From NCBI GenBank assembly GCA_902764045.1, contig CACWUI010000001.1, positions 1 to 41,963 on the forward strand: 41,963 bases of DNA, read 5' to 3'. Position numbers and translations under genes: made by a program. How positions within the stretch are numbered: the stretch's first letter is position 1; every line of letters starts with the position of its first letter. This DNA is from an uncultured Lachnospiraceae bacterium (lineage in GTDB: Bacteria > Bacillota > Clostridia > Lachnospirales > Lachnospiraceae). The notes below the pieces were generated by a model that was given only the letters and a program-made list of their open reading frames with translations, was not told the DNA's origin and did no database searches. This document shows positions 15,478-22,397 of this stretch, one piece after another.

Positions 15478-16689
15478 ATGTTAGAAAATAAATGGATACG
15501 TGCAGCAATACCCGCCTTATTGATACATTGCTCTATCGGTTCGGTGTATTGCTGGTCAACTTTTAAAGCAACCATCGCCGAACAGATAGGGATGAGCAGC
15601 TTTGCGGTAGGATGGGCCTTCTCTCTGGCTATATTCTTCTTAGGAATGTCGGCAGCCTTTATGGGCAAGCTGGTCGAAAAAAACATACATAAGTCATCGC
15701 TTATAGCCTGTATCTGCTTCACCGCCGGAATGATCGGAACAGGTCTTTCCATACAGTTTTTAAAAGGCGTTCCGGCTCTGATAGTTATATTTATCTGTTA
15801 CGGCTGCATAATGGGGATCGGACTAGGAGTCGGTTATCTTACTCCCGTAAAAACCCTGATGCTGTGGTTTAAAGATAAAAAAGGTCTGGCGACAGGCATC
15901 TCGATAATGGGATTCGGGCTGGCAAAAGCTATCGCCACCCCCATAATGGAAGCTATTCAGAACAGTCTTGGCATTGCTCCTATGTTTTATATATTGGGCG
16001 GAGTATATTTTGCCATGATGTTTCTGGGGCATATATTATTAAAGAAGCCTGAAGGATGGAAAGAAGAAGAAGCCGGGAGCTTCAGCATTAAAGAAATGTT
16101 TAAGAAAAGAGAGTTTCTGGGGATATGGCTGATGTTCTTCTTAAACATCCACTGCGGGCTTATGCTGATAACCTATGAGAAACAGATCCTACAGACCGTG
16201 TTTGCCGGACTTGCAGTGCTTGGCATAATAGTGGCTGTCATACCTTCTGCTTCGTCTGCATTTAATGCGTTGGGAAGGATCGGATACTCAAGCCTGTCCG
16301 ACAGGTTAAAACAGAGAAATACCATTTACAAAATAATCTTTATAAGCTGTATAGGGGCATGTATACTGAGTCTCGTTACCGGAAATGCTGCAATAGGCGT
16401 GGTAATGATCATATTATTATTTGTGATCAATGCAGGGTACGGCGGCGGGTTTTCAACATTGCCCGCATTGCTTTCCGAACGTTTCGGCATGAAGAAGATC
16501 AGCAAGATCCATGGCCTGGCGTTGTCAGCCTGGGCGATAGCAGGACTTACGGGGAATAATATGTCGGAGCTGATCCTGGGAGCCACCGGGTCGACCATAG
16601 CCGGGTACAAATGGATCATCTTAGCGATATTGATATTGTATGCCGCAGCCTTAGCGATCTGCTGGATAATGGTAGGGAAGAAAAAATAA
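15478..16689 (+). CDS. OFA-type major facilitator transporter
   Basis: 403 residues with about 12 hydrophobic segments. It shows oxalate/formate antiporter (OFA) subfamily traits: IHCSIGSVYCWSTF in the first helix, GIGLGVGYLTPVKTLMLWFKDKKGLATGI after helix 4, and the GRIGYSSLSDR loop between the halves. Members exchange small carboxylates, but the substrate cannot be read from sequence. Start ATG 15478 follows AAGAGGTCTGAAG. The gene stands alone, ended by the hairpin at 16690-16713. Confidence 0.85.
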   Translation: MLENKWIRAAIPALLIHCSIGSVYCWSTFKATIAEQIGMSSFAVGWAFSLAIFFLGMSAAFMGKLVEKNIHKSSLIACICFTAGMIGTGLSIQFLKGVPALIVIFICYGCIMGIGLGVGYLTPVKTLMLWFKDKKGLATGISIMGFGLAKAIATPIMEAIQNSLGIAPMFYILGGVYFAMMFLGHILLKKPEGWKEEEAGSFSIKEMFKKREFLGIWLMFFLNIHCGLMLITYEKQILQTVFAGLAVLGIIVAVIPSASSAFNALGRIGYSSLSDRLKQRNTIYKIIFISCIGACILSLVTGNAAIGVVMIILLFVINAGYGGGFSTLPALLSERFGMKKISKIHGLALSAWAIAGLTGNNMSELILGATGSTIAGYKWIILAILILYAAALAICWIMVGKKK

Positions 16690-16713
16690 GACCTGCCGCC
16701 TAAGCGACAGGTC
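16690..16713 (-). terminator. Terminator of the ferredoxin gene
   Basis: GACCTG(C)CGC CTAA GCG(A)CAGGTC. On the minus strand the stem is followed by TTATTTTTTC, so it serves the leftward ferredoxin gene; on the plus strand it also follows the transporter stop directly but lacks a T-run. Confidence 0.7.
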
Positions 16714-16728
16714 TCCGGTCAAGGTAAA

Positions 16729-16899
16729 TTACTGGGCAACAGGTGCGCCTACGGGACAGACAGATGCACAAGCTCCGCAGTCAACACAGAGATCTGCATC
16801 AACTACCATCTTGCCGTCTCCCTCCGTGATAGCTGAAACCGGGCATCCCGGTACGCACGCGCCGCAGTTTACGCAATCATCATTAATTTCATAAGCCAT
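16729..16899 (-). CDS. Clostridial-type 2[4Fe-4S] ferredoxin
   Basis: A 56-residue protein, MAYEINDDC... to ...VGAPVAQ. It has two C-xx-C-xx-C-xxx-CP clusters: Cys 9, 12, 15, 19 and Cys 38, 41, 44, 48, each set binding one [4Fe-4S] cluster with the usual swap of the fourth Cys. Start ATG 16897-16899 with GGAGG 8-9 bases upstream. It has its own promoter and terminator. It is the general low-potential electron carrier for enzymes such as pyruvate:ferredoxin oxidoreductase and hydrogenase. Confidence 0.95.
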   Translation of the reverse strand: MAYEINDDCVNCGACVPGCPVSAITEGDGKMVVDADLCVDCGACASVCPVGAPVAQ

Positions 16900-16949
16900 T
16901 GTCCTTACCTCCGTTTTTTATTAATAATATTAATTGTTGTTACATGGTA

Positions 16950-16978
16950 ATTATAACATTTTTTCAAGAAAAATACAA
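16950..16978 (-). promoter_or_regulatory. Promoter of the ferredoxin gene
   Basis: Minus-strand TTGTAT (16973-16978), 17-base spacer, TATAAT (16950-16955). Confidence 0.7.
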
Positions 16979-17016
16979 GTGTAAAGTGTAAAAAAGCCCG
17001 TGTTTATGCGGATTGC

Positions 17017-17087
17017 GTTAGTTTTGACTAACCTTTCCGTTTTACAGTCATTTGTATATTGACTTTTTAACGCTCCCAACTTAACAT
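17017..17087 (+). promoter_or_regulatory. Promoter of the DUF1858/EIIC pair, with upstream palindrome
   Basis: TTGACT (17059-17064), 17-base spacer, TAACAT (17082-17087). Upstream, GTTAGT (17017-17022) and ACTAAC (17027-17032) form a perfect palindrome midway between this promoter and the divergent ferredoxin promoter; the TTAG-6-CTAA core resembles iron-responsive DtxR-type sites. Confidence 0.5.
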
Positions 17088-17123
17088 TATAAAAATAAAT
17101 ATTTATACGGGAGGTACGAAAAC

Positions 17124-17333
17124 ATGACAAAGATTACAAAGGATACAACAATAGGCGAAGCCCTTGCAACAGACCCCGGTCTTGTGAATCTTTTCAGCGC
17201 CATCGGCATGCATTGCTTCGGATGCCACTTCAGCGCAAACGAGACGATAGAGCAGGCGGCGGCAGTTCACGGCGTGGATTGCGATGACCTTTTAGAGGAC
17301 ATAAACAACTACCTTGAGTATCAGGAAAAATAA
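17124..17333 (+). CDS. DUF1858-domain protein
   Basis: 69 residues covering a full DUF1858 domain: ITKDTTIGEAL ... IGMHCFGCHFSANETIEQAA ... LLEDINNYL. The CFGCH motif is the family's Cys pair, also found at the N-terminus of the iron-sulfur repair protein ScdA; the role may be redox or metal sensing. A GGGAGG site precedes the ATG. The stop overlaps the next start by one base (TAATG), so the two genes are translationally coupled. Confidence 0.9.
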   Translation: MTKITKDTTIGEALATDPGLVNLFSAIGMHCFGCHFSANETIEQAAAVHGVDCDDLLEDINNYLEYQEK

Positions 17334-18430
17334 TGAGCAGAGTCAAAGAATTCTTAAAGAAAAAGGATATAGAGATATCCCTTAAAAGATACGGAGTTGA
17401 CGCCCTTGGAGCCATGGCACAGGGGCTTTTTGCTTCACTTCTTATAGGTACGATACTAAATACCATCGGTACATTTTTCCATGTGCCCTTTCTGGAAAAC
17501 CCCATAGTCACCGTAGCGGGAACGGAATATACCGTGGGAGGACTTGCCTCTGCCATGAGCGGACCGGCAATGGCGGCGGCCATCGGATATGCGCTTAAAG
17601 CCCCGCCTCTGGTGTTGTTTTCACTTATCACCACAGGCTTTGCGGCAAATGCCCTGGGTGGCGCCGGAGGTCCCCTGGCGGTGCTTGTGATAGCCATAGT
17701 GGCGGCAGAGGTCGGAAAACTGGTGTCGAAGCAGACCAAGGTTGATATCATAGTTACTCCTATTGTCACCATAGGTGCGGGAGTAGGTCTTGCCTGGCTT
17801 ATAGCTCCGCCCATAGGCGCGGCGGCCCTGAAGGTGGGGGAATTTATCATGTGGGCCACGGAACTTCAGCCCTTCTTTATGGGTATCATTGTTGCGGTTC
17901 TTGTGGGTGTCGCTCTTACCCTGCCCATATCATCAGCAGCCATATGCGCGGCATTTTCCCTTACGGGGCTTGCGGGAGGCGCGGCCCTTGCCGGGTGCTG
18001 CGCCCAGATGATCGGATTTGCGGTCATGTCATTTAAGGAGAATAAATGGGGAGGTCTGTTTTCCCAGGGCATAGGAACATCCATGCTCCAGATGGGAAAC
18101 ATAGTGAAAAATCCCCGGATATGGCTGGCGCCGATAATTACCTCGGCAATTACGGGACCCATTGCTACATGCGTGTTTCATCTGAGGATGGACGGACCGG
18201 CTGTATCATCAGGCATGGGGACCTGCGGTCTAGTGGGACAGATCGGAGTTTATACCGGCTGGGCAAAGAATATCGCGGAAGGGACCATGGAGAGCATCAC
18301 CGCCTTTGACCACATAGGAGTATGGCTGATAAGCATAGGGCTTCCTGCGGTGATATGCCCTCTGATAAATATGATCTTCCGCAGGATAGGCTGGGTAAAG
18401 GACGGAGATCTTACATTAAATAATAATTGA
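17333..18430 (+). CDS. PTS EIIC-like membrane protein (PTS_EIIC_2 family)
   Basis: 365 residues, with about nine or ten Gly/Ala-rich hydrophobic segments. Matches the stand-alone PTS_EIIC_2 type: opening LKRYGVDALGAMAQGLFASLLIGTI, LPISSAAICAAFSLTGLAGGAALAGCCAQM in the middle, and GPAVSSGMGTCGLVGQIG near the end. There is no IIA or IIB domain or gene nearby, so sugar phosphorylation in the classical way is doubtful and the substrate is unknown. It is coupled to the DUF1858 gene. Confidence 0.8.
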   Translation: MSRVKEFLKKKDIEISLKRYGVDALGAMAQGLFASLLIGTILNTIGTFFHVPFLENPIVTVAGTEYTVGGLASAMSGPAMAAAIGYALKAPPLVLFSLITTGFAANALGGAGGPLAVLVIAIVAAEVGKLVSKQTKVDIIVTPIVTIGAGVGLAWLIAPPIGAAALKVGEFIMWATELQPFFMGIIVAVLVGVALTLPISSAAICAAFSLTGLAGGAALAGCCAQMIGFAVMSFKENKWGGLFSQGIGTSMLQMGNIVKNPRIWLAPIITSAITGPIATCVFHLRMDGPAVSSGMGTCGLVGQIGVYTGWAKNIAEGTMESITAFDHIGVWLISIGLPAVICPLINMIFRRIGWVKDGDLTLNNN

Positions 18431-18455
18431 AAGAGTGAAGCTAAGTTGATATAAT
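18427..18455 (+). promoter_or_regulatory. Promoter of the 18495 gene
   Basis: TTGAAA (18427-18432), 17-base spacer, TATAAT (18450-18455). The -35 overlaps the stop codon of the EIIC gene. Confidence 0.75.
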
Positions 18456-18494
18456 GTCAAAGGTTAATTTTTAAAAGATGAGGAGAAAAAAATA

Positions 18495-18923
18495 ATGGCA
18501 GATCAGGAAATCATTGTATGCAGGACAGCAGACGGAGACCTTGTAAAGTACGGAAGCTTTGATGAGGCGGTAAGAGAGACCATCAAAGCTACGGGAAAGG
18601 ATCTTTCCGAGATAGTTATCACGGCTTCTGACAATTACAGATGCGTGACAAACAGAAAGATCGGAAGAAAGGGACTTCTTCTTCATGATATCTTAAATGA
18701 TAAGAACGCTTCCGATGAGGACAAGGCGGATGCAAGAAAGCAGCTTGATGAGATAGAGAAGGGAATGATGGAGGAGTCCGAGAGGCAGCTTACGGACAGC
18801 GTATCACCCCTTAAAATAGAAAGTGTAGAGGTTGTTTATTATCTTGGGGCATGCGATAACATTTACTATGCCACACAGGAATATTATGACGCTTATAAAA
18901 AGAGACAGGAAGCAAACAGCTGA
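18495..18923 (+). CDS. Hypothetical soluble protein, 142 residues
   Basis: Start ATG 18495 with GAGGAG 9-10 bases upstream. The product is acidic and hydrophilic, with no signal peptide or membrane segment; residues about 55-100 are charged and helical (DILNDKNASDEDKADARKQL), and the C-terminal part ends with a Tyr-rich stretch (IYYATQEYYDAYKK). I do not recognise the family. It is followed 18 bases later by the YcxB-like gene and probably shares its transcript. Confidence 0.75.
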   Translation: MADQEIIVCRTADGDLVKYGSFDEAVRETIKATGKDLSEIVITASDNYRCVTNRKIGRKGLLLHDILNDKNASDEDKADARKQLDEIEKGMMEESERQLTDSVSPLKIESVEVVYYLGACDNIYYATQEYYDAYKKRQEANS

Positions 18924-18941
18924 GATTTAGGTAATTGATCT

Positions 18942-19580
18942 ATGAGTGAAGACGAGAACAGAATCGAAGAGGAAATCGATTTACACCAGGATGAGGACTA
19001 TGAAACCGACACCATGACAGAAGAGGATTTTGAGTCGGATGAAGATTCCATCTTTGAGAACAGATTTGAGTATACTGAGAGTCTCCTGAAAGAGCTCTAC
19101 ACAGGAATGCTTAAGTGGGACAAGAGGCGAAGGGTAAATTCCATTATCATATACGTGCTTTTAACGGCAAATATAATAATGAACATTATCTTTATTATCA
19201 TGGGCAATTACGGTCTTGTGCCACTTCTTATCATCTCCGTTATACTATTGGGTATCGTGTTTGGTTTCAGGTTTTTCGAGCCCATCATCCTGTCAAAGAA
19301 TGTTGTAAAGAGTTACCGGAAGCAATACGGTAAGGACATGGATGTGTTTATCACATTCACCGAGGACTACATGACCATGCACGATATCAGCATGGGAGTG
19401 ACACAACAGAGTTCCATTCCTTACAGCAGGATCACAAACGTTCACGAATCCGAGAATTTTATCGTCCTTCGTATGGATAAAAGACAGGTAATGTCTGTAT
19501 ATAAGAAGGGCTTTACAAAGGGCACACTGGAGGATTTCAGAGTATTTATCTTTGATAAGATGAAGGAACTGAATGATTAA
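18942..19580 (+). CDS. YcxB-like membrane protein
   Basis: 212 residues. Residues 1-45 are strongly acidic; two membrane helices lie at about 68-90 and 92-112 (IIIYVLLTANIIMNIIFIIM; LVPLLIISVILLGIVFGF). The C-terminal half fits the YcxB-like domain: a DVFITFTEDYMTMHD strand pair, then IPYSRITNVHESENFIVLRM, and a closing RVFIFDKMKEL. Such proteins are membrane-tethered PH-like domains of unknown role. It ends at the terminator 19594-19620. Confidence 0.8.
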   Translation: MSEDENRIEEEIDLHQDEDYETDTMTEEDFESDEDSIFENRFEYTESLLKELYTGMLKWDKRRRVNSIIIYVLLTANIIMNIIFIIMGNYGLVPLLIISVILLGIVFGFRFFEPIILSKNVVKSYRKQYGKDMDVFITFTEDYMTMHDISMGVTQQSSIPYSRITNVHESENFIVLRMDKRQVMSVYKKGFTKGTLEDFRVFIFDKMKELND

Positions 19581-19593
19581 ATAACAAGACATC

Positions 19594-19620
19594 AAAAAAC
19601 CGGGCGGTCGCCCGGTTTTT
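19594..19620 (+). terminator. Terminator of the 18495-19580 transcript
   Basis: AAACCGGGCG / CGCCCGGTTT with a short loop and a T7 run. It may also serve the convergent gene at 19621 on the other strand (A-run before the stem). Confidence 0.9.
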
Positions 19621-19839
19621 TTAACTTTCTTCCCATTCGTCAACGGCATCCTGAAGCATCTGCATAAGCTCTTCATCGTTCATCTTATCCGTGTGGTCGG
19701 AGATCGCCCCCAGAGTCCCGAAAAAGCTCAAGCCTTTTTTTGGTTCAGTGCTGCAGTCCGGTCCGCACGCATCAGGTCCGCAGGTGCTGCAGTTATGAGT
19801 GCAGCCTCCTGTAGAGGAAGTTGTCTTATCGTCCATCAT
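19621..19839 (-). CDS. Small protein with a Cys cluster like Mrp/NBP35 N-termini
   Basis: The start at 19839 is chosen because AAAAGGGGTGACG sits just upstream and because the longer in-frame ATG (19890) falls inside the promoter (TTGAAG 19892-19897, 17 bases, TATTAT 19869-19874). The 72-residue product has a CTHNCSTCGPDACGPDC cluster near its N-terminus, like the Fe-S ligand segment at the start of clostridial Mrp/NBP35 ATPases, followed by an acidic helical tail (NDEELMQMLQDAVDEWEES) but no ATPase domain. Metal or Fe-S cluster binding is inferred; function unknown. Confidence 0.75.
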   Translation of the reverse strand: MMDDKTTSSTGGCTHNCSTCGPDACGPDCSTEPKKGLSFFGTLGAISDHTDKMNDEELMQMLQDAVDEWEES

Positions 19840-19868
19840 CGTCACCCCTTTTCGTTTTGCTGGAAAAC

Positions 19869-19897
19869 ATAATATATCATAAATAGCCATACTTCAA
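19869..19897 (-). promoter_or_regulatory. Promoter of the small Cys-cluster gene
   Basis: Minus-strand TTGAAG (19892-19897), 17-base spacer, TATTAT (19869-19874). Confidence 0.65.
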
Positions 19898-19963
19898 TTC
19901 ACACAATTTAAAATATGAGAAAATAAAAATTGAAAAAAGAAAAATCCTTATCCGATAAAGTGA

Positions 19964-19969
19964 TATAAT
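19964..19969 (+). promoter_or_regulatory. -10 box of the zinc-ribbon gene
   Basis: TATAAT at 19964-19969 overlaps the ATG at 19968, so that ATG cannot be the start of translation; this decides the start at 20004. Confidence 0.6.
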
Positions 19970-20003
19970 GAAAGAAAAGAAACGTGAAAAGGGGGTTGAT
20001 GGG

Positions 20004-20489
20004 ATGTCCATTTTTGATGATCTGGGGAAAAAGCTGTCCAAAGCAGGGGGCAATGCTGTTGAGAAGACCAAGCAGAGGACAGAGATAGCACGGTTCAACG
20101 GCCGCATAAAAGACGAGAACAAAAAGATAGATGAAAGCTACAGGCAGATAGGAAAGCTGTTTGTGGAGCATTACAGGGACGAGGCTCCGGAGGAGTTTGA
20201 TGTTTTTATCAGACAGATAGATGAAAGTCTTGAGAATATCGAAAAGTATCATGAGGATATCGACAGGGTAAAGGGCGTAAAGAAGTGCCCCGTATGCGGA
20301 AAAGAACTTTTGGCAGAGGATCATTTCTGCTCGGAATGTGGCGCGGATTTTGAAGAGGCATCAAAAGAGGCGGAGCATTTTTCGGAGTCTGATGATGACG
20401 GGGAGGTTGCACCCTGCCCCGAATGCGGAGCCATTATTAAAACGGGCGTTGATGTCTGCCCTGCCTGCGGAGTGAGATTTGATAAATAA
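20004..20489 (+). CDS. Helical protein with two C-terminal zinc ribbons
   Basis: 161 residues from ATG 20004 (AAAAGGGGG site about 10 bases upstream). Residues 1-20 (MSIFDDLGKKLSKAGGNAVE) are an amphipathic opening common in this type; residues 20-85 are a long charged helical region; then two CPxCG pairs, CPVCG ... CSECG and CPECG ... CPACG, make two rubredoxin-like zinc ribbons. Such proteins are common single genes in Clostridia, with no known function. The last 11 bases overlap hemW, so translation is likely coupled. Confidence 0.8.
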   Translation: MSIFDDLGKKLSKAGGNAVEKTKQRTEIARFNGRIKDENKKIDESYRQIGKLFVEHYRDEAPEEFDVFIRQIDESLENIEKYHEDIDRVKGVKKCPVCGKELLAEDHFCSECGADFEEASKEAEHFSESDDDGEVAPCPECGAIIKTGVDVCPACGVRFDK

Positions 20490-21687
20490 GAGTTTGGGGA
20501 TATATATTCATATACCGTTTTGTGAAAGGAAGTGCCGTTATTGCGACTTCCTTTCTTTTAGCGCAAATGAGGGGAAAAAGAAAAAATATGTTGATGCCCT
20601 TATAAGAGAGATAAGGGCAAGTGAGTTTTCGGGACGAAAGGCGGATACGGTGTTTTTCGGTGGAGGAACGCCTTCGGTGCTTACTGCTGAGGATACGGTG
20701 AGGATAATGGAGGCTGTAAGGGAGACTTTTATGCCGGATACCGACACTGACGGGGATGGCAATGGGAACGCGCCTGAGATCACAACGGAATGCAACCCCA
20801 AAACCGTAACCCCGGAGAAACTTGCTGCCTACAGGAAAGCCGGTATAAACAGGATAAGCTTCGGGCTGCAGTCGGCTGATGTTAAGGAACTGAAGCTTCT
20901 GGGAAGGATCCACTCCTTCACTGATTTTGAAGAAAGTCTGAATGCGGCAAAGGAAGCGGGTTTTGAAAATATAAATGCGGATCTGATGATGGGGCTTCCG
21001 GGACAGAGAGCCGGAGATCTGATGAAGACTCTGGAGAAGGTATGTGATATGGGATTAAAGCATATCTCACTTTACAGTCTTATCCTTGAAGAGGGGACAC
21101 CTCTTGCGGATAATATAGCCGGTTTTCCGCCTCTGCCTGATGAGGATGAGGAACGGAGGATGTATCACGAGGCGGTATCATTTCTTGAGAACAGGGGCTT
21201 TCACAGATACGAAATATCCAATTTTGCAAAGAAAGGCTTTGAGTGCAGGCATAATCTAAAGTATTGGGATCTTGATGAATATATGGGTTTCGGGATCGGC
21301 GCGGCTTCTTTTGCCGGGGGGAGACGTTTTTCAAATACGAAGGATTTTGAGGAATATGTTAGGAGATATGGGGGACAGGAAACCGCCCCCCGGTCTTTTC
21401 GAAAAGCAAAGGGGACGGTTTTTGTGTCTCCTGAAGGGAGACACAGAACCGTCCTCGTGTATTCGTTGATGAGTGAGTTTATGTTTCTGGGACTGCGTAA
21501 GACCGAAGGCATAAGATCTGCTGATTTTAAAGACAGGTTCGGAGAGGACGTGATCGATATTTACGGAGATGTCATAAAAAGACAGACAGAAGAAGGAACC
21601 CTTGTCAGGACAAAGGAAGGGTATGCTCTCACGGAGAGAGGGATCGATGTAAGTAATTACGTGCTTGCGGATTATATTTTAGAATGA
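20479..21687 (+). CDS. hemW: HemW-like radical SAM protein (heme chaperone family), with in-frame repeat insertion
   Basis: 402 residues from a TTG start at 20479, overlapping the previous gene. The radical SAM CxxxCxxC is at Cys 15, 19, 22 (PFCERKCRYCDF), followed by FFGGGTPS, ECNP, RISFGLQS and GLPGQ, and the HemW-type ISLYSLILEEGTPL and EISNFAKKGFECRHNLKYW. It is homologous to oxygen-independent coproporphyrinogen III oxidase, but proteins of this form act as heme chaperones. Between the EEYVRRYGG and EFMFLGLR blocks there are about 25 extra residues, coded by a palindromic repeat (21411-21456) that keeps the frame open. Activity despite the insert is plausible because it falls between the catalytic core and the C-terminal domain. 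Confidence 0.85.
   Translation: MINKSLGIYIHIPFCERKCRYCDFLSFSANEGKKKKYVDALIREIRASEFSGRKADTVFFGGGTPSVLTAEDTVRIMEAVRETFMPDTDTDGDGNGNAPEITTECNPKTVTPEKLAAYRKAGINRISFGLQSADVKELKLLGRIHSFTDFEESLNAAKEAGFENINADLMMGLPGQRAGDLMKTLEKVCDMGLKHISLYSLILEEGTPLADNIAGFPPLPDEDEERRMYHEAVSFLENRGFHRYEISNFAKKGFECRHNLKYWDLDEYMGFGIGAASFAGGRRFSNTKDFEEYVRRYGGQETAPRSFRKAKGTVFVSPEGRHRTVLVYSLMSEFMFLGLRKTEGIRSADFKDRFGEDVIDIYGDVIKRQTEEGTLVRTKEGYALTERGIDVSNYVLADYILE
21411..21456. repeat. Palindromic repeat inside hemW
   Basis: Arms GGGGACGGTT...GTGTCTCC (21411-21431) and GGGAGACACAGAACCGTCCTC (reverse complement, 21436-21456) with one bulged base. Same family as the intergenic repeats at 8736, 8807, 9305 and 14139. The sequence just before it (21370-21395) is also G/C-run rich. 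Confidence 0.85.
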
Positions 21688-21911
21688 GGGGAATACGTCT
21701 ACAGCATCACCGTGTACCCTGCACAAGCAGACCTTATAAGGTGGTCGCAAAATTAAAATCGCAGGAATCGTTATACGAAAAGAAGGAATACTGCGAAGCA
21801 ATTTTATTCCTTCTTTTCGTGTTTATAACGATTCCTGTGATTTGTGAATTTTGCAGAGCGCCTTATACAGTCTGTGGTGCAGGGTACACGGTGATACAGT
21901 AGACGTTCCCT
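21687..21911. mobile_element. 225-bp near-perfect hairpin element (MITE-like)
   Basis: The left arm from 21687 (AGGGGAATACGTCTAC...) and the right arm ending 21911 (...GTAGACGTTCCCT) are inverted copies over about 105 bases each, with scattered mismatches and small indels, around a loop of about 10 bases near 21793-21806. Blocks matching exactly include ATCACCGTGTACCCTGCAC and CAGGAATCGTTAT. It starts at the last base of the hemW stop codon and ends 60 bases before the HIT gene. No transposase is inside. No clear target-site duplication is visible. Once transcribed it would form a very stable RNA hairpin, separating hemW from downstream genes. Confidence 0.75.
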
Positions 21912-21971
21912 GAAAAGCCATTTTGTGTTACAATAAAAGGCAACGAATTTTCGGAAAGGAATGCAATATCC

Positions 21972-22397
21972 ATGAAAAAAGACGACTGTATTTTTTGTAA
22001 GCTTGCAAACGGGGACATACCCGTGGAGCCTGTTTACGAGGACGATAAGGTAAAAGTCATATTTGACGCATCTCCTGCAAGCGAGGGGCATATGCTCATC
22101 ATACCCAAAGAGCATGTAAGCAATATCTATGAGTTGGACGACGAGCTGGCGGGCCACATCTTTAAGGTTGCCTCAAGAATTGCCAAAGCCTTAAAAGAGG
22201 TATTTGACTATGACGGACTGAATGTGCTGCAAAACAACGGCGAAGCCGCAGGCCAGACCGTGTTTCATTTTCACATGCACCTTATCCCAAGATTTGCGGA
22301 TGACGGCGTAAAGGTCGGTTGGGAGCATAAGACACCTGATGAAGAGAAACTTTCCGAATTAAGAGAAAAAATATCTAAGGAGATAAATAATGGTTAA
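21972..22397 (+). CDS. HIT-family nucleotide hydrolase
   Basis: 141 residues. Opening CIFCKLANGDIP with the two N-terminal cysteines of the HIT Zn site, central GHMLIIPKEHV, and catalytic histidine triad HFHMHLIPR. HIT proteins hydrolyse AMP-conjugated nucleotides (for example AMP-NH2, Ap4A-like). A GGAAAGGAA site precedes the ATG. It overlaps the next gene by 8 bases, so the two are probably co-translated. A TACAAT -10 lies at 21929-21934. Confidence 0.9.
   Translation: MKKDDCIFCKLANGDIPVEPVYEDDKVKVIFDASPASEGHMLIIPKEHVSNIYELDDELAGHIFKVASRIAKALKEVFDYDGLNVLQNNGEAAGQTVFHFHMHLIPRFADDGVKVGWEHKTPDEEKLSELREKISKEINNG

Noticed and set aside
21684..21902. 72-codon frame after hemW
   Set aside because: It lies within the hairpin element, has no ribosome binding site and its sequence is explained by the inverted arms.
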